Under the pieces are notes generated by a model. The model made no database searches. It had not been told where the DNA came from and saw only the letters and a program-made list of their open reading frames with translations. From assembly GCA_020444775.1 (NCBI GenBank), contig JAGRHX010000371.1, forward strand, positions 1 to 5,043: a stretch of DNA of 5,043 nucleotides, read 5' to 3'. The translations under genes were made by a program, and so were the position numbers. Shown one piece after another: positions 1-5,043 of the stretch. The number at the start of each line of letters is the position of its first letter. Positions within the stretch are counted from its first letter, which is position 1. The DNA comes from Gammaproteobacteria bacterium (GTDB lineage: Bacteria; Pseudomonadota; Gammaproteobacteria; HK1).

Positions 1-611
1 CGTATCTGCTGCTCCGGCAAACGATCGTGGCGGCGCAGATCGTCACGTACCCGAGCGGACAACGCGAGAACCAGTGCCGGACGCCCGAGGCGCCTGCGGG
101 CCAGTTCCCGATATTCGGCCATCCGCCGGTGGGTCGACGGGCGCAGCAAGAAGCCGAGGCGCGCGGCCGGCGAGCGGGCTCGTTGACTCTGTTCGAAGTC
201 GGCAAAGCGAGAGCCACCGTGTGGCTGAAAGACATCGGCGCACCAGCCAAGGCCGGTATCGTGAACGATGTCGAAGCGTGTGCCGGTCAGAAACCGCGCA
301 ACCGCGTCGGCGCGAGCGAGCGGCGTGGCTGGCGAGCTCAGTCGGTGCACGCGGAAGCCGCTGCGCTCGACCGCGCCATCGACGGCGAAGGTGATGATGT
401 GGACGCTATGACCGCCGTCGCGCAACCAGCAGGCGAACTGCCACGCCCAATGCTCGAGACCACCGCGCGCCGGTTGAAAGCGTTCAACGACGAGCGCAAT
501 GCAAAGCGTCGCGTCCACACCTGAACCGGATTGCCCATCCAGGGCAGCCGGGCGGCTGGCTGCCAACGTCTCGGCACGCGGCTCCATCGCCGGGGGCCAC
601 AGGGTCGTCAT
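1..611 (-). CDS. GT4-type (GT-B fold) glycosyltransferase, N-terminal part, cut by the left edge
   Basis: The frame stays open from the ATG at 611 to the window edge, giving 203 residues of what is normally a protein of about 350-400. What is visible is the N-terminal Rossmann-like half of a GT-B glycosyltransferase. A first beta strand lies at residues 35-42. It is followed by the glycine-rich acceptor loop and helix, GGLEHWAWQFACWL (50-63), and then by GHSVHIITF (67-75). The segment FDIVHDTGLGWCADVFQPHG (113-132) and the strand-helix LVLALSARVRDDL (180-192) are typical of group 1 transferases such as WaaG-like core enzymes. The sugar donor-binding half, with its E-x7-E motif, lies outside the window, so the sugar cannot be named. 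The start overlaps the methyltransferase stop as ATGA, which suggests translational coupling. That start leaves about 34 residues ahead of the first strand; an ATG at 587 is an alternative. It is probably a cytoplasmic or membrane-associated enzyme adding a sugar to a core or glycolipid. Confidence 0.85.
   Translation of the reverse strand, partial: MTTLWPPAMEPRAETLAASRPAALDGQSGSGVDATLCIALVVERFQPARGGLEHWAWQFACWLRDGGHSVHIITFAVDGAVERSGFRVHRLSSPATPLARADAVARFLTGTRFDIVHDTGLGWCADVFQPHGGSRFADFEQSQRARSPAARLGFLLRPSTHRRMAEYRELARRRLGRPALVLALSARVRDDLRRHDRLPEQQI
608..611 (-). promoter_or_regulatory. ATGA stop/start overlap (translational coupling)
   Basis: On the minus strand the TGA that ends the methyltransferase (610-608) shares bases with the ATG that opens the GT4 gene (611-609). 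No clear Shine-Dalgarno sequence precedes this ATG, so re-initiation by ribosomes finishing the methyltransferase is the simplest way to start translation here. This overlap is the main reason for preferring 611 over the internal ATG at 587. Confidence 0.6.
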
Positions 612-1525
612 CGCGCCGTTGTACGCGGTGAGGCACGTCCACGCAGGCTCAGCAGTCCGCGCAATTGTGAACGCAGGCTCGCCGCGAGTCGACGCTGCCA
701 GGAGTGCCGGACGTCATTGATCAGACGCAGTCGATTGAACTCCATCTCGGCCAGCAGCTCGCCGAACACCTGTAGCCCGACACGTATCTCGCCGAGGACC
801 TCGGCCAGCGCGGTCGAAGGCGTGGCGGGTGCGACGATAGAGAGTCCGTGCAGGGCCTGTATGTGCAGCACCTGCAGATTGTTGCGCGTTTGGAGGAAGT
901 CCTCCAGTGCGGTGAGCACGCCGTTGTGCTCTCCACCCCAGCGGGTCGCTATGGCCAGGCCCTGGTTGGCGCCATAGCCGTCCTTTGTCAGGGCTTCGTC
1001 GAGGATTGAGAAGCCGTGACGCGTGGAACTCTCGTGTCGCATCGATGCCGGCACACGCTGTGGACTGTAGTAGGTGTCGCGCCGCGAACATGGCCAGGAC
1101 GTGTCGTGCAGTGCTATGGCCCACGAGGCGTGTTCCGCGTGATTGGCCGCGGCGGCGAGCAGTTCGAGCTCGCGTGACACGGTATGGTAGTTGTGGTCAC
1201 CGTCGATGATCGTCAGCCCCGGCGCAGCGATGTGCTCGAGTACGTCCAGACTGCTCGACGCATGCAGGGTCACGTGTGGTGTATCGGACAGCGCCGTGCG
1301 CAGGGTCGGCGAAAGAGCCGGATCGATACCGATGTAGCGACCGCCCGAACGTGCAGCGAGCTCGACCAGGTGACGTGTGGTGCGGCCGCCCTCGAGGCCG
1401 ATCTCGCAGATGGTCTTGGGCTCGACAGCGCTGAACAGAGCATCGAAGATGCGTCGGAAATGCAGGGTCGAGGCGATTTGGGTGCCGGGCTGCAGCGGTC
1501 TGTAGCGATGATCGATCTCTCGCAT
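608..1525 (-). CDS. Class I SAM-dependent methyltransferase (Methyltransf_24-like)
   Basis: The protein has 305 residues. The SAM-binding core is clear: motif I ICEIGLEGGRTTRHL (39-53), the acidic second strand YIGIDP (64-69), and IIDGDHNYHTVSREL (106-120). The last has the DGDH-x-Y signature seen in the Methyltransf_24 and cephalosporin hydroxylase-like group. It is followed by ALHDTSWPCSRRDTYYSPQR (138-157), a His-Asp plus RRD-x-YY block that probably lines the active site. Residues 200-305 are mostly helical and basic towards the end, and may serve for acceptor binding or membrane association. No signal peptide or membrane segment is seen. The ATG at 1525 is the first usable start after the in-frame stop of the gene before it. 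It has only a poor ribosome binding site and follows a 45-bp gap. Placed among glycosyltransferases, it probably O-methylates a sugar of the glycan, perhaps as a cap. The substrate is inferred from context only; the fold assignment is firm. Confidence 0.85.
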   Translation of the reverse strand: MREIDHRYRPLQPGTQIASTLHFRRIFDALFSAVEPKTICEIGLEGGRTTRHLVELAARSGGRYIGIDPALSPTLRTALSDTPHVTLHASSSLDVLEHIAAPGLTIIDGDHNYHTVSRELELLAAAANHAEHASWAIALHDTSWPCSRRDTYYSPQRVPASMRHESSTRHGFSILDEALTKDGYGANQGLAIATRWGGEHNGVLTALEDFLQTRNNLQVLHIQALHGLSIVAPATPSTALAEVLGEIRVGLQVFGELLAEMEFNRLRLINDVRHSWQRRLAASLRSQLRGLLSLRGRASPRTTAR

Positions 1526-1570
1526 TTCGTAATCGTCGGGTCTGGCCGTGGTCGCATGCGCAGTGCGCGC

Positions 1571-2845
1571 TCAGCCTCGCGGCAAGCCCAGCCTCGTGGC
1601 CAAGGGCGGGCTGAGTATCGTCACTTCGCCGTGGAACGCTTCGAGCGCGTGCTCGATGACCGCCAGGTCGACGGCTCGATCATGAACGATGAAGTACATA
1701 TTGCCGATGTCGGGTTCGTTTGGATAGGCGCCTTCGGTATGCTCGAACAGATCGATGCCAGCGATGATCAGTCGTTGGGGCCGCAGAGCCGCGGCGAGCG
1801 CGACCATTGCCGCGCCGTTGGTCGGTCGCGCCGGCCAACGACGGTCGTTGATCGAGACCGGTAGCCGCTCCAGGGTCGCATAGGCGAACTGGCGAGGTGG
1901 TGGTCGCCAGAGACAGCGTGCGAGCAACTGGGCCTCCTCGTCCAACGTACGGAATCCGAGGATGCCGGTCTCGACCGCGTGCACGGTCGCGGGATCGCCG
2001 GTGAAGACCATGTCGGGGCCGGTGAGAAATCCGTCGTTTTGCCAACGGTGGTTGACTCGGAACAAGGCATCGAACGCGATTGCGTTCAGTTCCGGTGATA
2101 CCGAGGACGGACCGTTGCCCAGGCACAGTATCGTTCGTGGTCCGCCAAGCGCATCGTGAAGGGCCTCGAGTGTTTCGATCCGCTGCGCATGCCTGGCGAT
2201 CAGACGGCGACCCGGGGGTGAACGGACCCATGCACGTGCGGCACGTACCAGCGCCGCGACAGGCGTGCTTGCCGGATCGGCCTGGTCGACTCTGGGCGTG
2301 CCCGCAATTGCCCGGACCGCGGCTTCGACGCGAACGTGTCCACCGTCGTGGGGCGGCAACAGCCACAGACGTTCTCGTATGACCCCTTGAGCCTCGAGGC
2401 ACGCCATGCGGCGGCGGTCCTCTACCAGCACACGCCGCGCCGCGCGTAGCGCCCGCAACCCGCCCGTGGTCGTCGTGGACGCGTTCCGGTCGTCGAGGAC
2501 CACGACCGGTAACGGGTAACGGGCCGCTCGTTTGAACACCGATGCAGTGAGCCGCCGCGTCTGTCCGAGGATGAGGATCAGATGCGGCTGGATGCGACCG
2601 AACAACCGCCACAGCAGGATCTCGTTACCAAGCGGTGGGGCTTCCACGAAGGCCTCGGGCAGCTGCTTGGTGATGTGCTGGCGAAGCCGTCGCGACGGCG
2701 CGGTTACGTAGACTCGGTAGCGTCGATGCTCCAGCATCAGCTGCTCGATGATCGGTCGCGCCTCGTCGAACGCCGCCTGACGCTCGACATGAGCCCAGAT
2801 GGTCGGCCCGATGAACGGCGTGCCGATGCCGTGCCGTCGCAGCAT
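1571..2845 (-). CDS. Two-module putative glycosyltransferase: Kdo-transferase-like N-terminus, GT42 sialyltransferase-like C-terminus
   Basis: The protein has 424 residues. Residues 14-165 resemble the N-terminal domain of Kdo transferase WaaA (GT30): TIWAH (15-19), ARPIIEQL (29-36), YRVYVTAP (43-50), RIQPHLILIL (84-93) and YPLPVVVLDDRNAS (110-123). After a linker, residues 237-424 match the order of motifs in Campylobacter Cst sialyltransferases (GT42). These are a nucleotide-binding LGNGPSS (242-248), LFRVNHRW (261-268), a middle segment TNGAAMVALAAAL (342-354), IIAGIDLFE (360-368), and a histidine in YFIVHDRAVDL (384-394) where Cst enzymes carry the catalytic His. DUF115/MptE-like proteins share part of this pattern and are the main alternative. 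The ATG at 2845 follows a GGGGG ribosome binding site and lies 5 bp after the heptosyltransferase stop. The frame stays open further upstream, but that stretch is antisense-free out-of-frame reading of the neighbouring gene. The likely role is transfer of an acidic ulosonic-type sugar from a CMP donor onto a core glycan. Domain likeness is from motif reading only; activity and substrate are inferred. Confidence 0.7.
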   Translation of the reverse strand: MLRRHGIGTPFIGPTIWAHVERQAAFDEARPIIEQLMLEHRRYRVYVTAPSRRLRQHITKQLPEAFVEAPPLGNEILLWRLFGRIQPHLILILGQTRRLTASVFKRAARYPLPVVVLDDRNASTTTTGGLRALRAARRVLVEDRRRMACLEAQGVIRERLWLLPPHDGGHVRVEAAVRAIAGTPRVDQADPASTPVAALVRAARAWVRSPPGRRLIARHAQRIETLEALHDALGGPRTILCLGNGPSSVSPELNAIAFDALFRVNHRWQNDGFLTGPDMVFTGDPATVHAVETGILGFRTLDEEAQLLARCLWRPPPRQFAYATLERLPVSINDRRWPARPTNGAAMVALAAALRPQRLIIAGIDLFEHTEGAYPNEPDIGNMYFIVHDRAVDLAVIEHALEAFHGEVTILSPPLATRLGLPRG

Positions 2846-2850
2846 CGTGA

Positions 2851-3927
2851 TCAAACCCCCGTTCGATCCGTGAACGTGTCTGGCTCGGAGCCGAGCTGGC
2901 TGGAATGTCGGTCGATCGCAAGGTCCAACTCGCGCGCTACCAGGGTCGGCGTGATCCCGACCAGGCAGGCACGATGGCCGAGCGGGCAATCGAGCTCGAA
3001 GCAGGGCGCGCAGTCCAGCGACTGCCGCAGTGGTCGCATCTGCGCGGCACGCGGCGCGCTGTGGCCGATGCTGCTCGGACCGAACAGGCAGACGCCCGGG
3101 CGCCCGAGCGCGGCGGCGACGTGAGCGGCGCCGGAATCGTTGCCGACGAAACCCGCACTGAGCGCCATCACACCCATCATGGTGCCCAGGTCGGTGCGGC
3201 CACACAGGTCGATGAGCCCGTTCGCGCCGGCACCGGCGGCAATCGCTGCACCCAGCCCACGTTCGGTCGCGGCGCCGATCAGGACCACGCCCAGGCCGTT
3301 GCCGATCAAGAGCCGCGCCAGCGCCGTGTAATGCCCGTAGGGCCAGAGCCTGGCCGTACCCGCCGCGGTGCCGGGTGCCAGCACGATGAAGCGTCGCGAG
3401 GCCGCAAATTCGCCGAGCAAGGCTCTGGCCCTTTCCAGATCGGCCGGGTCTGGTCGCAGGCGCGGTGCCGTGCACGGATCGATCGCGGCGCCGGCGCTGC
3501 TGGCGAGACGGGCATAGTGCTCACTCATGTGCGCGACCCGCCAGTCCGGTGGGCTGTCGAGCGGGTCGCTGAGGTATCGCTCGCGGCCATGACGTGCGTA
3601 GCCGAGGATCCGCGGCACGCCCGCGAGGGCGACGAGCCGCGCCGCCGCGCGGCCATTGACGAACAGCACACAGAGCTCGGCACGACGGGCAATGAGCGCG
3701 CCGAGCAGGGCGAGTCGACTCAGCCGCGCCCGAGCCGAGGCACCGGGAGTGAAGGTCAGTATCCGGTCCGCGCGGCCGAGCGCACGACCCAGCCGCCGAG
3801 CGCCATGTCCGACCAGCAGATCGAGCCTGGCCGCGGGAAAGCGGCGCGAGATGGCGCGGATCGCGGGTTCGGCCATCACTGCATCGCCGACCGGATTGGG
3901 CGCGACAATGAGCAGCCGCTGTGGCAT
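2851..3927 (-). CDS. GT9 heptosyltransferase, WaaF (ADP-heptose:LPS heptosyltransferase II) type
   Basis: With the chosen start the protein has 358 residues, usual for the family (about 330-360). It shows the GT9 layout. The N-terminal strand and loop LLIVAPNPVGDAVMAEPAIR (5-24) binds the acceptor side. The donor-side PGTAAGTARLWP (185-196) corresponds to the PGAEFGPAKRWP region of WaaF. GNDSGAAHVAAALG (262-275) is the signature nucleotide-sugar loop. A cysteine-rich tail, C306-x2-C309-x4-C314-PLGH-x2-C321, is characteristic of the WaaF branch. Such enzymes add L-glycero-D-manno-heptose from ADP-heptose to the inner core in the cytoplasm. Here the Lys-Arg of the donor motif reads Arg-Leu, so a different donor or acceptor is possible. 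The start at 3927 has GAGG three bases upstream, a short spacer, and puts the first strand at residue 5 as in WaaF. An in-frame ATG at 3966 would add 13 residues. It is the first gene of the minus-strand unit and diverges from an ABC exporter. Confidence 0.85.
   Translation of the reverse strand: MPQRLLIVAPNPVGDAVMAEPAIRAISRRFPAARLDLLVGHGARRLGRALGRADRILTFTPGASARARLSRLALLGALIARRAELCVLFVNGRAAARLVALAGVPRILGYARHGRERYLSDPLDSPPDWRVAHMSEHYARLASSAGAAIDPCTAPRLRPDPADLERARALLGEFAASRRFIVLAPGTAAGTARLWPYGHYTALARLLIGNGLGVVLIGAATERGLGAAIAAGAGANGLIDLCGRTDLGTMMGVMALSAGFVGNDSGAAHVAAALGRPGVCLFGPSSIGHSAPRAAQMRPLRQSLDCAPCFELDCPLGHRACLVGITPTLVARELDLAIDRHSSQLGSEPDTFTDRTGV
2856..2860 (-). promoter_or_regulatory. Ribosome binding site GGGGG ahead of the two-module gene
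   Basis: Minus-strand GGGGG ends 10 bases before the ATG at 2845, within the last codons of the heptosyltransferase gene. A TTG at 2854 also overlaps the upstream stop (TTGA), but only 1 base separates it from the G-run. The ATG is therefore the better start. Confidence 0.45.
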
Positions 3928-4065
3928 ATACCTCGGATCATGGAGTGCGATCCGGCGGGCACTCATCGAGCGGAGTCCGCCGCTGCCGACGACGCCGATT
4001 CAGAGGGTTGGCGGGCTGCCTTCCGTGCTCGACCAGCATGAACTCCAGCAACGAACCGATACGGC
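3928..4065. promoter_or_regulatory. Divergent intergenic region, no clear promoter
   Basis: This stretch separates the start codons of the minus-strand glycosyltransferase unit and the plus-strand ABC exporter, so both promoters are expected here or just inside the genes. I could not find a convincing -35/-10 pair on either strand, nor a riboswitch-like structure. A short inverted repeat sits next to the heptosyltransferase start. If that gene actually starts at 3966, the region shrinks to about 100 bp. Confidence 0.4.
3934..3954. repeat. Short inverted repeat CGGATC-N9-GATCCG at the heptosyltransferase start
   Basis: Two perfect 6-base arms (3934-3939 and 3949-3954) flank a 9-base loop. On the minus-strand transcript the 3' arm runs into the GAGG ribosome binding site just before the ATG at 3927, so folding could mask it. 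The stem is short and could be chance in GC-rich DNA; it lacks the U-run of a terminator. Confidence 0.3.
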
Positions 4066-5043
4066 ATGCTCATGCCCCTTTTTGATGATCGCCTGTCTGA
4101 CGATCGGCGCACGTTCCGGGCAATATGGCGCGTCTTTCGTGCGCAGCCGCTGAAATGGCGGATCATACTCCCCGCGGGCCTGGTTCTGGCCGGGTTGCTC
4201 GAAGGGCTCGGACTGGCCCTGTTCCTGCCGATGATGGTCGCGAGCGTAGCTTCGCAGTCCGAGCCCTCGGCGCTCATGACTGGCGCGACAGGCGTGCTGG
4301 CATGGGTCGGCTTGCCGGCGAATCTTGGCGTGCTGCTCGGTCTTTGCACCTCGGTCATCGTGCTCAAGGCGGCACTGCTCTTGTTCGTCATGCGGCAGGT
4401 GGCTGGCATCGTGGCCGGTAGCGCCAACCAGATCCGAACCGCTCTGGTCGACGCGCTGCTCACCGCTCGATGGTGCTATTTCACCCGCCAGTCGGTCGGC
4501 CGTCTGGCCACTGTCATCGGCGGCGAATCCGATCGAGCCGCCAACGTTTTCTACTTCGGCGCGAGTCTCGCGGCCGAGACGCTGCAGGCCATCGTCTTTC
4601 TCGGCCTGGCGCTGCTGATCGCCTGGCAGGTGACCCTTGGGGCGGTGCTGGTGGGGCTGATTGCCGGGTTCGGGCTCCTCGTGCTGCTCAAGCTTTCACG
4701 TGCGGCGGGCGAACGACAGACCCGTCTGCTCGGCGATCTAGGCCAGCGACTGGTCGATGCGCTGGTGACGTTGAAACCGCTCAAGGCAACGGCCCGCGAG
4801 ACGCTGTTGCGGCCGTTCCTGGCGCGCGACATCGAGGCACTCACCGAGTCCAGTCGCGAGGTGAACTTCATCCAGCAGGCGGCGGCCATCGTTCAGGAGC
4901 CGCTGCTGGTCGTGGCGGTGGGGCTTACGCTGGCGCTGGCGGTGGGGTTCGGTGGCACGACCTTGTCTTTCGATACCCTGTTGGCCCTGGGGCTTCTCCT
5001 GCAGCGGGCCGCGGCACGGCTGTTCGCCGTCCAGCGCAGCTAT
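4066..5043 (+). CDS. ABC exporter (MsbA/PglK-like), transmembrane domain, cut by the right edge
   Basis: The frame opens after a stop at 4039 and continues to the window end, giving 326 residues from the ATG at 4066 (324 from the ATG at 4072; neither has a good ribosome binding site). Only the membrane domain is visible. After a basic cytoplasmic N-terminus there are hydrophobic segments at about residues 33-57, 85-109, 162-209 (probably two helices) and 280-320 (a further pair). Coupling-type cytoplasmic segments lie between them. TARWCYFTRQSVGRL and LVTLKPLKATARE are typical of type I exporters; the L-K-x-L-K-A-x-x-RE block recurs in lipid-linked oligosaccharide and lipid flippases. The nucleotide-binding domain, with its Walker A and B and LSGGQ motifs, would follow outside the window, unless the ATPase is a separate protein. 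Its place beside glycosyltransferases suggests it flips a lipid-linked glycan or LPS-core intermediate across the inner membrane. Calling it MsbA itself is not justified from this part alone. Confidence 0.85.
   Translation, partial: MLMPLFDDRLSDDRRTFRAIWRVFRAQPLKWRIILPAGLVLAGLLEGLGLALFLPMMVASVASQSEPSALMTGATGVLAWVGLPANLGVLLGLCTSVIVLKAALLLFVMRQVAGIVAGSANQIRTALVDALLTARWCYFTRQSVGRLATVIGGESDRAANVFYFGASLAAETLQAIVFLGLALLIAWQVTLGAVLVGLIAGFGLLVLLKLSRAAGERQTRLLGDLGQRLVDALVTLKPLKATARETLLRPFLARDIEALTESSREVNFIQQAAAIVQEPLLVVAVGLTLALAVGFGGTTLSFDTLLALGLLLQRAAARLFAVQRSY

Noticed and set aside
27..524. Plus-strand open frame of 165 residues at the left end
   Set aside because: It is antisense to the GT4 gene, which shows clear family motifs; composition is typical of a shadow frame.
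1526..1570. Possible terminator in the 45-bp gap (GCGC-AGT-GCGC and the palindrome CGCATGCG)
   Set aside because: The stem is only 4 bp and no T-run follows on the transcribed strand, so read-through into the methyltransferase is more likely.
1184..1864. Plus-strand open frame of 226 residues
   Set aside because: It runs antisense across two supported genes, with no recognisable motif; it is a shadow of the GC-rich coding strand.
2846..3475. Open extension of the two-module gene's frame to an ATG at 3475, giving 634 residues
   Set aside because: The extra stretch lies in another frame of the heptosyltransferase gene, whose protein has clear GT9 motifs there. The extension is Arg/Gly/Ala-rich without any family signature.
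2905..4041. Plus-strand open frame of 378 residues
   Set aside because: It is antisense to the well-supported heptosyltransferase gene, low in hydrophobic residues and rich in Arg, Gly, Ala and Glu, as expected of a GC-rich shadow frame.
3963..4463. Minus-strand open frame of 166 residues upstream of the heptosyltransferase
   Set aside because: It lies antisense to the ABC exporter, whose hydrophobic segments are clear; it has Ser/Arg/Ala-rich shadow composition and no motif.

Overview
The window looks like part of a surface-polysaccharide or lipopolysaccharide (LPS) core assembly locus from a high-GC Gram-negative bacterium. Two things suggest this: the GC-rich third codon positions, and a WaaF-type heptosyltransferase beside an exporter-type ABC transporter. 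A member of the Pseudomonadota, probably a gammaproteobacterium, is the best guess. No species-specific marker is present and I would not name a genus.

Layout: four genes lie on the minus strand and read from about 3927 down to the left edge. In transcription order they are a GT9 heptosyltransferase-like gene (2851-3927), a two-module protein with a Kdo-transferase-like N-terminal half and a sialyltransferase-like (GT42-type) C-terminal half (1571-2845), a class I SAM-dependent methyltransferase of the Methyltransf_24 type (608-1525), and a GT4-type glycosyltransferase cut by the left edge (1-611). The gaps are 5 bp, 45 bp and a 4-bp ATGA overlap, so the four genes are probably one transcription unit. 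Diverging from it on the plus strand is the N-terminal membrane part of an ABC exporter (from about 4066, cut by the right edge). About 140 bp separates the two start codons and should hold both promoters, although none is obvious by eye.

Working together (inference): the three glycosyltransferase-like proteins would build an oligosaccharide on a lipid or LPS core on the cytoplasmic side of the inner membrane. The methyltransferase would modify or cap it, and the ABC exporter would flip the lipid-linked product. The most unusual gene is 1571-2845. It joins two modules reminiscent of enzymes that handle CMP-activated ulosonic sugars (Kdo and sialic-acid-type), but the first module seems to have lost the residues that make Kdo transferase work.

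I saw no tRNA, rRNA, CRISPR array, insertion sequence, attachment site or convincing terminator. Long open frames opposite or across these genes are explained by the high GC content.
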